DNA of 64,000 nucleotides from G963923955 sp963923955 (GCA_963923955.1 OZ000552.1:1550001-1614000); one strand, 5' to 3'; counted from the stretch's first letter, positions 18,574-27,963 are shown. Translations and numbers: made by a program. Notes: generated from the letters alone by a model not told the origin.

Positions 18574-21225
18574 ATGTGGGCGGAAGACATCGTTGACCGG
18601 GCGCTGTTTGATGAGCAGGATTTCACGCCGCTGCCGGAGGCCCGCACGGCACAGCTGCAAGCATTCAAGCAACGCCTGCGCTGCGGCAACGAGCACCTAA
18701 ACGCCCTGTTTGCAGATGGCGCGGCGATCAAGGACATCCTCTATAAACGCGCCTGGTTCATCGACCAACTGCTGACCCTGGCCTGGCGGCGCTTTGTTGA
18801 CGCAGACGGCTTTGCGCTCGTTGCCGTAGGCGGCTATGGTCGGCGCGAGTTGCACCCCTGCTCCGACATCGACCTGCTGATCTTGAAAAGGCCGCGACCG
18901 CCGCAGGGCAGCCTCGGCACTTTGGAGACCTTCATTACTTTCCTCTGGGACATCGGCCTGGAAGTCGGCCACAGCGTCCGCACGGTCAAGGAGACCCGGA
19001 ACGCGGCGCGCGCCGATATCAGCATCATCACCAACCTGATGGAGTCGCGCCTGATCACCGGTGCGCCGGCGCTGTTTGCCGCCATGCAGCAGGCGACCGC
19101 GCCCAAAAAAATGTGGCCGCCGCGCAAGTTATTTGCCGCCAAGCTGGCCGAGCAGAGGCTGCGGCATCAGCGCTTTGATGCATCCGAGCATAGCCTGGAG
19201 CCGAACCTGAAAGAAGGCCCTGGGGGTTTGCGCGATCAACAGACCATCGACTGGGTGGCCAAGCGCCATTTCGGGGCAACCCGCTTCAGCGAGCTGGTGG
19301 CGCATGGCTTTCTCACCCGCGCTGAGTACCAGAGCCTGAATGCGGCGCGCGCCTTTCTGTGGCAGGTGCGCTATGCCCTGCATACGCTGGCCGGGCGGCA
19401 CGAAGAGCGCCTGCTGTTTGATTATCAGCGCAGCATCGCCGCTACCTTCGGCCATGCGGCAAAAGACAACAGCGGCGTTGAGCAGTTCATGCGCCGCTAT
19501 CACAAGACGGTTGCAGAACTTAGCCGCTTAAACGAAATGCTGCTACAGCACTTTCAGGAAGAGATCGTCTATGCCCGACGGCGGGAGAAGATCCGCGCGC
19601 TGAACAAGCGCTTTCAGATCAGGAATGATTTTATCGAAGTAACCGGCAAGGAAATATTCAAGCGCTACCCCTTTGCACTGCTGGAGATCTTCCTGCTGTT
19701 GCAGCAATACCCGGCGATCAAGGGCGTGCGCGCCAGCACGGTGCGGCTGATTCGCGAATCACTTGGCCTGATCGATGATGCCTATCGCGCCGACATCCGC
19801 AACAAGAGCTTATTCATCGAGATCATCCGCCAACCGCACAGGGTCGGCCATGAGCTGCGGCGCATGCACCGCTACGGTGTGCTGGGCGCCTACCTGCCGG
19901 AGTTCGCCCGCATTGAGGCGCTGATGCAATTTGACTTGTTTCACTGCTACACGGTGGATGAGCACATCCTCTTTGTCGTGCGCCACATGCGCTGGTTTGG
20001 GCTGGAAGAATATCGGGAAAAATATCCGCTCTGCCACCGCATCCTGCAAAGGCTCCCGAAGCGGGAGCTGCTCTACATCGCCGGCATTTATCACGACATC
20101 GCCAAGGGCCGCGGCGGCGACCATTCCGAAAAAGGCGCGGCAGATGCCATCCTGTTTTGCCGTAGCCACCTGTTCAGCGAGTTTGACGCCCGCCTGGTCG
20201 GCTGGCTGGTGGAGAACCACCTGCTCATGTCCAGCACTGCGCAACGAGAAGACACCAACGATCCGGAGACGATCAACCGCTTTGCCGCTAAGGTCAGCGA
20301 GGTGATGCGGCTGGATTATCTGTATCTGTTGACTGTTGCCGACATTAACGGCACCAACCCGAAGCTGTGGAACAGCTGGAAGGCATCGCTGCTGGCGGAT
20401 TTGTATGAAAAGACCCTGCTGGTGCTGCGCCGCGGCCTGCATAACCTGATCGACAAGGATGAGCGCATCCACGAGACCAAGAGGGAGACCCGCCGCCTGA
20501 TCGCAGAAAAGACAAAGGCCGACATCGACACCGAAGCCGTCTGGGAGCCGCTGGGCGAGGATTATTTCATTCGCTACTCCCCCGATGAGATCGCCTGGCA
20601 CACGCGCGCCATCGCCAAGACCAGGGCCGCTAACCTGCCGCGGATACTGATCCGGGAGATGACCGATCGCGGCGGGACGGAAATTTTTATCTATACTCGA
20701 GATCAGAGCAAGCTGTTCTCGCGCATGACCGCCGCCCTGGATCGGCTCAGCCTTAATATTCTCGATGCGCGCATTATTACCTCCAACAACGGCTACAGCC
20801 TGGACACCTACATCGTGCTGGAATCCTCCGGGGAAGCCGTACAAGGCGCAGCCAGGCGGCGGCAGATAAAAAATGTGTTGCGGCAAGTACTCACGCAGCT
20901 GGACCAGCCCCTCAAACGCAGTTCCAAGCCTGGCCGGCGGCAGCTGAAGAGCTTCCCCATCCCGGCCCGGATCAGCGTCACCCAGGATGATCGCAACCAG
21001 CGCACCGTCCTGGAGGTCAGCGCATCGGATCGCCCCGGCTTCTTATCCTCGGTCGGCCTGGCGCTGGAGTTGGCCGGAGCGAATGTACAAAGCGCCAAGA
21101 TCGCCACCTACGGCGAGCGCGTTGAGGACATCTTCTTCATCACCGATCAAAACAATCAGATGATGAGCGATGCCGACCAACTCGATCATTTATCCCAATC
21201 CATTACGGACTTGCTCTCGGCCTGA
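18574..21225 (+). CDS. glnD: Bifunctional uridylyltransferase/uridylyl-removing enzyme GlnD
   Basis: Sensor of nitrogen status: uridylylates and deuridylylates PII in response to glutamine. Order of domains: nucleotidyltransferase (GGYGRRELHPCSDIDLL, about residue 87-104), GlnE-like linker (EPNLKEGPGGLRDQQ), HD phosphohydrolase (IYHDIAKGRGGDHSEKGA), and two C-terminal ACT domains (EIFIYTRDQSKLFSRMTAAL and LEVSASDRPGFLSSVGLAL). The ATG at 18574 is preferred; an in-frame TTG at 18565 would add three residues. Follows map by 15 bp. No PII gene is in the window. Confidence 0.97.
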   Translation: MWAEDIVDRALFDEQDFTPLPEARTAQLQAFKQRLRCGNEHLNALFADGAAIKDILYKRAWFIDQLLTLAWRRFVDADGFALVAVGGYGRRELHPCSDIDLLILKRPRPPQGSLGTLETFITFLWDIGLEVGHSVRTVKETRNAARADISIITNLMESRLITGAPALFAAMQQATAPKKMWPPRKLFAAKLAEQRLRHQRFDASEHSLEPNLKEGPGGLRDQQTIDWVAKRHFGATRFSELVAHGFLTRAEYQSLNAARAFLWQVRYALHTLAGRHEERLLFDYQRSIAATFGHAAKDNSGVEQFMRRYHKTVAELSRLNEMLLQHFQEEIVYARRREKIRALNKRFQIRNDFIEVTGKEIFKRYPFALLEIFLLLQQYPAIKGVRASTVRLIRESLGLIDDAYRADIRNKSLFIEIIRQPHRVGHELRRMHRYGVLGAYLPEFARIEALMQFDLFHCYTVDEHILFVVRHMRWFGLEEYREKYPLCHRILQRLPKRELLYIAGIYHDIAKGRGGDHSEKGAADAILFCRSHLFSEFDARLVGWLVENHLLMSSTAQREDTNDPETINRFAAKVSEVMRLDYLYLLTVADINGTNPKLWNSWKASLLADLYEKTLLVLRRGLHNLIDKDERIHETKRETRRLIAEKTKADIDTEAVWEPLGEDYFIRYSPDEIAWHTRAIAKTRAANLPRILIREMTDRGGTEIFIYTRDQSKLFSRMTAALDRLSLNILDARIITSNNGYSLDTYIVLESSGEAVQGAARRRQIKNVLRQVLTQLDQPLKRSSKPGRRQLKSFPIPARISVTQDDRNQRTVLEVSASDRPGFLSSVGLALELAGANVQSAKIATYGERVEDIFFITDQNNQMMSDADQLDHLSQSITDLLSA

Positions 21226-21227
21226 TC

Positions 21228-21890
21228 ATGTACACGGTCTCTCCCCCGCAATCGGAAAACGAACTGATGGCGCGCGCTGCGAGCTTAAGCGGCAAGAGCC
21301 TCGGACAGATCGCCCGGCAGATGGGCATCCTTATCCCGCCCTCGCCAAGACAGGCAAAAGGCTGGGCCGGCGCATTGATGGAAAAATACCTGGGCGCCAC
21401 CGCCTCGTCCTTGTCCGAGCCGGACTTTCAGCTGCTGGGCGTGGAGTTGAAGACCATCCCGCTGGGGCGAAATCATCTGCCGAAAGAATCCACCTATGTC
21501 TGCACCGTGCCGTTGAATGACAAGCGGCAGGCACGCTGGGAGACCTCGAACATCAGACGCAAACTCGCCTGTGTGCTGTGGCTGCCGATTGAGGCGGACA
21601 AGGCCATCCCGCTCGCTCAAAGGCGGATCGGCCGCGCCCTGCTCTGGCGTCCGGACCGCGAGCAGGAGGCGGCGCTGCGGCAGGACTGGCAGGAGCTCAT
21701 GGACATGATCCGGATGGGCGAGCTGGACAAGATCTCCTCCCGCCACGGCAGCTATTTGCAAATACGCCCCAAAGCGGCGAATGCAAAAGCATTGACCAGG
21801 ACTGTCAATGCCGCCGGCGAGGCTGACCTTACCCTGCCGCGCGGCTTTTACCTGCGCCCGGCCTTCACCCGGCGGATACTGCAAGGATGA
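21228..21890 (+). CDS. mutH: DNA mismatch repair endonuclease MutH
   Basis: Nicks the unmethylated strand at hemimethylated GATC sites in methyl-directed mismatch repair. The catalytic DxnExK triad is D66, E73, K75 in EPDFQLLGVELKT, the same spacing as E. coli D70/E77/K79. The N-terminal RAASLSGKSLGQIA and C-terminal LPRGFYLRPAFT are MutH-like. 220 residues is typical. Starts two bases after the glnD stop and overlaps dusA by 4 bp, an operon setting I do not recall as standard. Implies a Dam methylase elsewhere in the genome. Confidence 0.95.
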   Translation: MYTVSPPQSENELMARAASLSGKSLGQIARQMGILIPPSPRQAKGWAGALMEKYLGATASSLSEPDFQLLGVELKTIPLGRNHLPKESTYVCTVPLNDKRQARWETSNIRRKLACVLWLPIEADKAIPLAQRRIGRALLWRPDREQEAALRQDWQELMDMIRMGELDKISSRHGSYLQIRPKAANAKALTRTVNAAGEADLTLPRGFYLRPAFTRRILQG

Positions 21891-22894
21891 AAAAATCGCC
21901 GGATCGAAGGCTATGCGTGGCGCCGATGATGCGCCATACTGATCGACACTTTCGCTACCTGCTGCGGCTCATCTCCCGCCGCGTGATGCTCTATACCGAG
22001 ATGATCACGACCGGCGCCCTGCTGCACGGCGAGACCGCCCGCTATCTGCGTTTTCACCCGGCCGAGCATCCTGTGGGCATACAGCTGGGCGGCAGCGACC
22101 CAGCCGCGTTGGCGCAGTGTGCGCGGCTGGCGGAAGATCATGACTATGATGAAGTCAATCTCAACATCGGCTGCCCCAGCAACCGCGTCAGCGCCGGCCG
22201 CTTCGGCGCCTGCTTACTCGCCGAGCCGCAACTCGTGGCCGAATGCGTGGCCGGGATGCAGAGCGCAGTGAAAATTCCGGTCACGGTCAAGACACGCACC
22301 GGCATCGATGCGTTGGATAGCTACGAGCATCTTTGCCATTTTGTCAGAACAGTCGCCCAAAGCGGCTGCCAAACCTTCATCATCCATGCGCGCAAGGCGT
22401 GGCTACAAGGGCTTAGCCCCAAGCAAAACCGAGAGCTGCCGCCGCTGCAATATGAGCGCGTGTATCATCTGAAGCGCGATTTTCCCCGGCTTGAGATCAT
22501 CCTTAACGGCGGCATCGACTCGCTGGAAGAAATACCCGGACATGCAAAGTTTGTGGACGGCGTGATGCTGGGGCGGGCGCTCTGCAACAACCCGTATCTG
22601 CTGGCCGCGGCCGATGGGAAAATTTTTAACACGCCCCATGCCATAGTGTCTCGACAGGAGACACTGCATCGTTTTATGCAATACATCGCAGCGGAGCTTG
22701 CCGCGGGCAGCCCGCTGAGCCACCCGGGCCGGGCGATTATCGGTCTTTATCAGGGCCGACCGGGCGCACGTGCCTACCGGCGCTATCTTAGCGAGAATAT
22801 TTATCAGGCAAATGCCGGCGTTGAGGTCGTTGAAGAGGCCATGAAGCGGGTATGCGGAAGACAGAAAACAGAGGACAGAAGGCTGAAGGCGTAG
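21887..22894 (+). CDS. dusA: tRNA-dihydrouridine(20/20a) synthase
   Basis: FMN-dependent reduction of uridine 20/20a in the tRNA D-loop. VAPMMRHTDRHFRYLLRLIS and YTEMITTGALLHG are the DusA-type N-terminus; the catalytic Cys is C96 in NLNIGCPSNRVSAGRFGACLL; IHARKAWLQGLSPKQNR is the DusA-specific loop. The last dozen codons (GRQKTEDRRLKA) are encoded by an imprecise AGACAGAAAAC-type repeat and look like a read-through tail added to a normal C-terminus. Confidence 0.96.
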   Translation: MKKSPDRRLCVAPMMRHTDRHFRYLLRLISRRVMLYTEMITTGALLHGETARYLRFHPAEHPVGIQLGGSDPAALAQCARLAEDHDYDEVNLNIGCPSNRVSAGRFGACLLAEPQLVAECVAGMQSAVKIPVTVKTRTGIDALDSYEHLCHFVRTVAQSGCQTFIIHARKAWLQGLSPKQNRELPPLQYERVYHLKRDFPRLEIILNGGIDSLEEIPGHAKFVDGVMLGRALCNNPYLLAAADGKIFNTPHAIVSRQETLHRFMQYIAAELAAGSPLSHPGRAIIGLYQGRPGARAYRRYLSENIYQANAGVEVVEEAMKRVCGRQKTEDRRLKA

Positions 22895-23024
22895 AATAAA
22901 GTACGGCGATAGTAACCTGCCGGGCGGTGAATATTTCCTGATTCCGGTAGAATTTTGAACCTTATCACCTGCCGGGGACTCCTTAAACAGGGCATCACTA
23001 CAACAAGCATATAAAGGCAAAAAT

Positions 23025-23705
23025 ATGAAAACAATACTTATCTTCACCCTCATGCTCAGCTTCTATTTATCTGCCCAAGCAGAGGACAAGGCAGAGGAAA
23101 ATCTGGCCACAGACAAGCAAAAATTCAGCTATGCCGTCGGTGCACAGTTGGCGCAGGAGATGGCGCAACAGGCCATTCAGCTCGATGTAGCGGACTTTGT
23201 ACAGGCAGTAGAAGACGTGCTGAACGGCGCGCCACTAAGACTGTCCCCGCAGCAGATGCAACAGGCCATTTTGCGTTATCAGCAACAGGCTGCAAAAGAG
23301 CAGGAACAGGCCGGCCAGGCAAATAAGCTGGCCGGCGAGAAGTTCCTTGCGGAAAACAAGATGAGAGAAGGCATGATAGAGACCGACAGCGGCCTGCAAT
23401 ACCGGGTCATCCGACAAGGCAAGGGGGAAAAGCCCGTCAGCGATGATGAGGTCGTGGTACATTATCGCGGCACCCTGATCAATGGCGACGAGTTTGACAG
23501 TTCCTATGCGCGCGGCGAGCCCGTCACCCTCCCCGTGTCTGGCGTTATCCCGGGCTGGCAGGAAATCCTGCCCATGATGCCGGCCGGTTCCAGATGGCAG
23601 GTCTATGTCCCGTCGCATCTGGCCTATGGCGAGCGGGGGGCGGGCGCGGACATCGGGCCTAATGCCGCGTTGATTTTTGATATAGAATTGTTGTCTGTAA
23701 AATAG
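23025..23705 (+). CDS. Periplasmic FKBP-type peptidyl-prolyl isomerase (FkpA/Mip-like)
   Basis: Cis-trans prolyl isomerase and chaperone of the periplasm. A signal peptide (about residues 1-19, ending AQA) is followed by a helical dimerisation domain (20-115, KFSYAVGAQLAQEMAQQ, with a long Gln-rich helix) and an FKBP domain (about 118-226: GLQYRVIRQGKGEKP, VVVHYRGTLINGDEFDSSY, GVIPGWQEILPMMPAGSRW, HLAYGERG). 226 residues matches the Mip/FkpA class. The gene has its own upstream gap of 130 bp and AAAGG before the ATG. Confidence 0.94.
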   Translation: MKTILIFTLMLSFYLSAQAEDKAEENLATDKQKFSYAVGAQLAQEMAQQAIQLDVADFVQAVEDVLNGAPLRLSPQQMQQAILRYQQQAAKEQEQAGQANKLAGEKFLAENKMREGMIETDSGLQYRVIRQGKGEKPVSDDEVVVHYRGTLINGDEFDSSYARGEPVTLPVSGVIPGWQEILPMMPAGSRWQVYVPSHLAYGERGAGADIGPNAALIFDIELLSVK

Positions 23706-23732
23706 TCTGCAATAATTCAGCGAAAAATCTTT

Positions 23733-24194
23733 ATGTCCGTTTTCAAGTCTCTATTTTCTGTATTCGCTGCGGTCTCTATCGCCCTGGCTGCTGTCGGCAC
23801 CGGGGCGCAGACGGTAGATGCCCGGCACCATTACGAGCAGGGTATGCAGCACTATGAATCTGAAAATTATGCTACAGCCCGGGCGGCATTTGAACAGGCC
23901 GTGCAGTTATCCCCTGAGACAGCGAAGTATCACCACATGCTGGGCCGGAGTTATGGCCAACTTGCCGAACAGTCCAACTGGCTCAAGGCCATGCACCTGG
24001 CCAGAAAGACGCTCAGGGCCTTTCAGCGTGCGGACGAATTAGACCAGCACGATGAGCAGATCATCACTGACCTAATGCAATATTATTCACAAGCCCCGGC
24101 CTTCCTCGGCGGGAGTGAAAAAAAGGCTTCTGCCCTGCAAGAGCGGCTGAAAAAGTTGCGCCAGGCCCCGGTTGTAAAAAACATAACTTATTAA
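23733..24194 (+). CDS. Small exported TPR protein
   Basis: Signal peptide (about residues 1-26, cut likely after GAQ) followed by tetratricopeptide-like helices: ARHHYEQGMQHYESENYATARAAFEQAVQL is a clear TPR unit, and HMLGRSYGQLAEQSNW plus TLRAFQRADELDQHDEQI form further helical pairs. The C-terminal third (AFLGGSEKKASALQERLKKL) resembles tails of tetratricopeptide proteins found near proteases. 153 residues. Lies 27 bp after the FKBP gene and 75 bp before prc, suggesting a periplasmic folding/proteolysis group. Specific function unknown. Confidence 0.8.
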   Translation: MSVFKSLFSVFAAVSIALAAVGTGAQTVDARHHYEQGMQHYESENYATARAAFEQAVQLSPETAKYHHMLGRSYGQLAEQSNWLKAMHLARKTLRAFQRADELDQHDEQIITDLMQYYSQAPAFLGGSEKKASALQERLKKLRQAPVVKNITY

Positions 24195-24269
24195 AAAAAG
24201 ATCGTTTTATTGATTATCCTTAAAAAGCTGACCTAGAATGACGCACCAATACCTAAGCACCTTATCCCC

Positions 24270-26381
24270 ATGAACATAACCAGTAATTTCAGGAGTCCCC
24301 TGGCGTATAGACTATTTCCCTTACTTCTCCTGCTGTCCCTCGCCGCCGTACAGGCTGAGATCCCGACCGTGCCTGTCTCTGCCCTAGTTGCCGATAGCCG
24401 GCATGAACAGGAGACGGAATTGGTCTTGGATATCCTCAGCAATCACCACTACCGAAAAAGGACTTTGGATGATCGTCTGTCCAGCGAGATATTGGATAAC
24501 TACCTGGAGCGGCTTGACCCGCAGCGCAGCTTCTTCACGCAAGCGGACATCGATGAATTTGGAGCTTACCGCCATGCACTGGATGAGGCTTTGGAAGCCG
24601 CCGACCTGCAAGCCGCTTATGCAATATTCCGGCGCTATCGCCAAGGTATAGAACGGCGGGTTGAGTATGCAATAGGGCTGCTCGATAAGAAATTCGATTT
24701 CAGCATTGACGAAGAATTTGCCTTTGACCGGCGCGAAGCTCCGTGGGCAAAGGACGAGAGCGAGTTGAACGAACTCTGGCGCAAACGGGTTAAAAATGAT
24801 TATCTAAATCTCAAGCTGGCGGAAAAAGACGAGGCGGAAATCAAGGACACGCTGATGAAGCGCTACCGGCGGCTGCGCACCACTACGCAGCAGCTAAACG
24901 CCGATGATGTCTTCCAGAGCTTCATCAATGCCTACACCGCCGCCATTGAACCGCACACGAATTATTTTTCCCCGCGCACTTCCGAGAACTTTGACATCGG
25001 CATGCGCTTGTCGCTGGAGGGGATCGGCGCGGTCTTGCGCGGCAACAGCGATTATACTCAGGTGCAAAAGGTCGTCCCCGGCGGCCCGGCCGAGCTGGGC
25101 GGAGAATTACACCGCGAGGACAAAATCATCGGCGTCGGCCAGGATGAAGACGGACCGATCGTCGATGTCATCGGCTGGCGCTTGGATGATGTGGTGGATC
25201 TGATCCGGGGGCCGAAGGGCAGCGTGGTGCGCCTGGAGATCCTGCCCAAAGGCATCGGCGCGGAAGGCCCCGGCAAGATTATCGCCATCACGCGGGATAA
25301 AATAAAGCTCGAAGAGCAGGCGGCCAAGAGCGAGATCATTGAAGTCGGGCAAAGCGGCCGCATCGGCGTCATTGATGTGCCCACCTTCTACAGCGACTTC
25401 GCCGCCCAAGCGCGCGGCGAGAAGGACTATAAAAGCACCAGCCGCGATGTCCGGAAATTGCTGGCGGCATTAAAACAGGAAGGCTTGGACGGCATCATTA
25501 TCGACCTGCGCGGCAACGGCGGCGGCTCGCTGGATGAGGCGCTGGAGTTCACCGGCCTGTTCATTGAGGCCGGCCCGGTGGTGCAGACCCGGGATGCCCA
25601 GGGCAGCATCAAGATCAACCGCGACCCGGACCCCGGCTTGGCCTATGCCGGACCGCTGGCGGTATTGGTTGATCGCAACAGCGCCTCGGCCGCGGAAATC
25701 TTCGCCGGCGCCATCCAGGATTATCGCCGCGGCATCATCATCGGCGAGCCGACCTTCGGCAAGGGCACGGTGCAAAGCGTCATTGACCTAAACCGCTTCG
25801 CCCGCAATTCCGCTGACAAACTGGGACGCCTGAAGACCACGATTGCACAATTCTTCCGCATCAGCGGCGGCAGCAATCAACACAAGGGCGTCATCCCCGA
25901 CATCGTCTTCCCGACCGCCCAATTCATCACCGAGCACGGCGAGCGCTCCTTAGACAATGCCCTGCCGTGGACGGCGGTCAGGCCGGCGAAGTACATCCCG
26001 GCGCGCGCCCCCATCGGGCGTTTTGACCACGCCCGACGCCTGCACCATACCCGCCTTGAGACCGACAAATTATTCCCCCTCATTTTGGAAGAGCTGGCGC
26101 TTGGCCGACAAGCCAGGGAGAAGAAATCCATCACCCTGCTGGAAGAAAAACGGCAGGTGGAAAGAGAAAAATTACGGGCCAACAAAAAACGCATTAGCGA
26201 TGAGTTTCGCTCAGCGCAAGGGCTGCCGCCCCGGCCTGATGAGGAGGATGCTGATACAGCCAACGATGAAGATCAGCCGCCCGATGATGAAGAAGATCAA
26301 CTTGATGTGCTGCTGGAAGAAAGCGCCCAGATACTGCTTGACCTGATCACGCCTGAACAAAAGACAGCCGCCAAGATTTAA
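24270..26381 (+). CDS. prc: Carboxy-terminal processing protease (tail-specific protease)
   Basis: Periplasmic serine protease that degrades tagged or misfolded proteins and trims envelope proteins. Signal peptide about 1-29 (ending VQA). An N-terminal helical domain with LERLDPQRSFFTQADIDEF, a PDZ domain (about 235-335, DYTQVQKVVPGGPAELGG), then the catalytic dyad Ser473 (DRNSASAAEIF) and Lys498 (EPTFGKGTVQ), with the 25-residue spacing seen in E. coli Prc (S452/K477). The charged C-terminal tail is very acidic (DEEDADTANDEDQ). 703 residues. Confidence 0.96.
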   Translation: MNITSNFRSPLAYRLFPLLLLLSLAAVQAEIPTVPVSALVADSRHEQETELVLDILSNHHYRKRTLDDRLSSEILDNYLERLDPQRSFFTQADIDEFGAYRHALDEALEAADLQAAYAIFRRYRQGIERRVEYAIGLLDKKFDFSIDEEFAFDRREAPWAKDESELNELWRKRVKNDYLNLKLAEKDEAEIKDTLMKRYRRLRTTTQQLNADDVFQSFINAYTAAIEPHTNYFSPRTSENFDIGMRLSLEGIGAVLRGNSDYTQVQKVVPGGPAELGGELHREDKIIGVGQDEDGPIVDVIGWRLDDVVDLIRGPKGSVVRLEILPKGIGAEGPGKIIAITRDKIKLEEQAAKSEIIEVGQSGRIGVIDVPTFYSDFAAQARGEKDYKSTSRDVRKLLAALKQEGLDGIIIDLRGNGGGSLDEALEFTGLFIEAGPVVQTRDAQGSIKINRDPDPGLAYAGPLAVLVDRNSASAAEIFAGAIQDYRRGIIIGEPTFGKGTVQSVIDLNRFARNSADKLGRLKTTIAQFFRISGGSNQHKGVIPDIVFPTAQFITEHGERSLDNALPWTAVRPAKYIPARAPIGRFDHARRLHHTRLETDKLFPLILEELALGRQAREKKSITLLEEKRQVEREKLRANKKRISDEFRSAQGLPPRPDEEDADTANDEDQPPDDEEDQLDVLLEESAQILLDLITPEQKTAAKI

Positions 26382-26387
26382 ATACGT

Positions 26388-26420
26388 TTTTGCCAAAGCC
26401 GAGAATGCACTTTGGCAAAA
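26388..26420. other. 11-bp inverted repeat between convergent prc and cupin genes
   Basis: TTTTGCCAAAG (26388-26398) pairs perfectly with CTTTGGCAAAA (26410-26420) around an 11-base loop. Its position between two convergent genes suggests transcription termination on both strands, but no T-run follows the stem on either strand, so an intrinsic terminator is not proven. Confidence 0.5.
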
Positions 26421-26429
26421 GACTATTCC

Positions 26430-26831
26430 TTATCGCTCATGCCGGCCAAAGTCATCCGCAAAGCGGACTATGTCATCCTCGCCTAAATAGCTGCCCAGCT
26501 GCACCTCGATGATCTCCAGCGCTTGATCGGTGGCATTTTCCAGCCGATGTTTCATGCCCGCAGGAATAAAGGTCGATTCGCCTTCTTGTAATTCAAAGAC
26601 CTTGTCATCCTGAGTGACTGTAGCCGTACTCTGCACCACCACCCAGTGTTCATCGCGTTGGCGATGAAGCTGCAAGGAAAGCCTCTTGCCGGGATGAACA
26701 CTAATGCGCTTTACCTGAAAACCACTCCCCATATCCAGGCGCTCATAGCTGCCCCAAGGACGTTTGATCTGACGATTGGCCCGGCGCAGCCGCCTGCCTT
26801 CCTCCCGCTCATCTTTGTTAAGCCCATCCAC
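26430..26831 (-). CDS. Cupin, mannose-6-phosphate isomerase type II C-terminal domain
   Basis: A single cupin domain of 133 residues equivalent to the isomerase half of ManC/AlgA: RPWGSYERLDMG, HPGKRLSLQLHRQRDEHWVV (metal-binding His/Glu), ESTFIPAGMKHRLEN and SYLGEDDIVRFADDFGR. The guanylyltransferase half is absent, so this is a stand-alone isomerase-like cupin. It may isomerise mannose-6-P/fructose-6-P or be a sugar-binding relative. Convergent with prc, divergent from the deacetylase gene. Confidence 0.88.
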   Translation of the reverse strand: MDGLNKDEREEGRRLRRANRQIKRPWGSYERLDMGSGFQVKRISVHPGKRLSLQLHRQRDEHWVVVQSTATVTQDDKVFELQEGESTFIPAGMKHRLENATDQALEIIEVQLGSYLGEDDIVRFADDFGRHER

Positions 26832-26967
26832 TATCTGTTTTCATATCTCTTCCGGCATCATCGGCAAGATGAGGTCGATGTTTTTCTCACATTGCCACAG
26901 GCGGCTTCCCGCTCCACTAAGCTACTATGACTGGACACAGACTCATTTGCTTATAGGCTCTTATTTG

Positions 26968-27909
26968 ATGACGACCGGACTTATCAGCGATAGACGTTTT
27001 CTGCAACATCAGCCCGGCCGGGCGCGCCCGGAATCTCCCGCCAGGCTACGCGCAACGCTGGCGTATCTTGAGGGCCTGCCCTGGATAGATTCCTTGAAAA
27101 GACTGCCCGGCAAGGGCATCAGCGCAGACTGGCTGGAGAGGGTTCATAGCCGCGATTATATCACAAGGGCTCAGGATGCCTGTCTTAATGGTGAGGAGTT
27201 CCTGGATTCGATGGATGTCGGTATTTGCGCGGCCTCCTTTGAGGTTGCCGGGCTCGCCGCCGGCAGCCTGCTGCGGCTTGCTGATGAGGTGCTCGCTGGC
27301 AATATTGACAATGGCTTCATGCTGGCGCGCCCGCCCGGGCATCACGCAGAGAGAAGCCAGGCCTTGGGCTTTTGTCTCTTTAATCATGTCGCCGTGCTGG
27401 CGCGCTATCTGCAAAGGCAACATGCGCTGGATAAGCTGCTCATCCTGGACTGGGACGTGCATCACGGCAACGGCACTCAGCATGCCTTTGAAGAAGATCC
27501 GTCCGTCTTGTATATCAGCCTCCACCAGTACCCCTTCTACCCCGGCACCGGCGCCTGGTCAGAGACCGGCAGAGGGCGGGGCCGGGGCGCAACGCTGAAC
27601 TGTCCCATGCCTGCTGGCAGCACGGATGAGGATTATGAGCAGGCATTCATGGATAAAATCCTGCCTAAGATAGACCAATTCAGCCCGGAATTTGTGATCA
27701 TCTCGGCTGGATTCGATGCCCACCGGGCAGACCCTCTGGGCCAGGTCTGCCTGAGTACGGATTTTTATGGCTGGATGAGCTTGAGAATGATGGAAATTGC
27801 CGAGAAGCATTGTCAGGGGCGCATCGTATCGGCCCTTGAAGGCGGCTATAATCTGCATCTGCTGCCCTTGTGTGTGGCGGAGCATCTGCGGATTTTAAGC
27901 GGAAACTAG
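26968..27909 (+). CDS. Histone deacetylase family (class II) amidohydrolase
   Basis: Zn-dependent deacetylase fold; bacterial members act on acetylpolyamines, acetoin-related or unknown substrates. Motifs in order: ARPPGHHAERSQALGFCLFNHVAVLA (charge-relay His pair), DWDVHHGNGTQH (Zn ligands Asp and His), SLHQYPFYPGTG, SAGFDAHRADPLG (third Zn ligand) and ALEGGYNL. The ATG at 26968 gives the usual start TGLISDRRFLQHQPG; the frame is open further upstream but without family similarity. 313 residues. Confidence 0.93.
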   Translation: MTTGLISDRRFLQHQPGRARPESPARLRATLAYLEGLPWIDSLKRLPGKGISADWLERVHSRDYITRAQDACLNGEEFLDSMDVGICAASFEVAGLAAGSLLRLADEVLAGNIDNGFMLARPPGHHAERSQALGFCLFNHVAVLARYLQRQHALDKLLILDWDVHHGNGTQHAFEEDPSVLYISLHQYPFYPGTGAWSETGRGRGRGATLNCPMPAGSTDEDYEQAFMDKILPKIDQFSPEFVIISAGFDAHRADPLGQVCLSTDFYGWMSLRMMEIAEKHCQGRIVSALEGGYNLHLLPLCVAEHLRILSGN

Positions 27910-27912
27910 AGC

Positions 27913-27963
27913 ATGAAAAAACCTGCCTGCCCCAGACGCCACCGCGCCGCTTATCTTAAGTGA
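27913..27963 (+). CDS. Candidate 16-codon ORF coupled to mtaB
   Basis: ATG at 27913 opens a 16-residue peptide (MKKPACPRRHRAAYLK, basic, one Cys). It ends in TGA that overlaps the GTG start of mtaB by four bases (GTGA), the classical arrangement for translational coupling. It begins three bases after the deacetylase stop. It may be a leader peptide or chance; nothing else supports it. Confidence 0.3.
   Translation: MKKPACPRRHRAAYLK

Noticed and set aside
19810..20886. A 358-codon open frame antisense to glnD
   Set aside because: It lies wholly within a clear glnD with HD and ACT domains; the protein has no recognisable motif and looks like a shadow of GC-rich codons.
26388..26420. Classical intrinsic terminator between prc and the cupin gene
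   Set aside because: A perfect 11-bp stem exists, but neither strand has a T-run after it; kept only as an inverted repeat.
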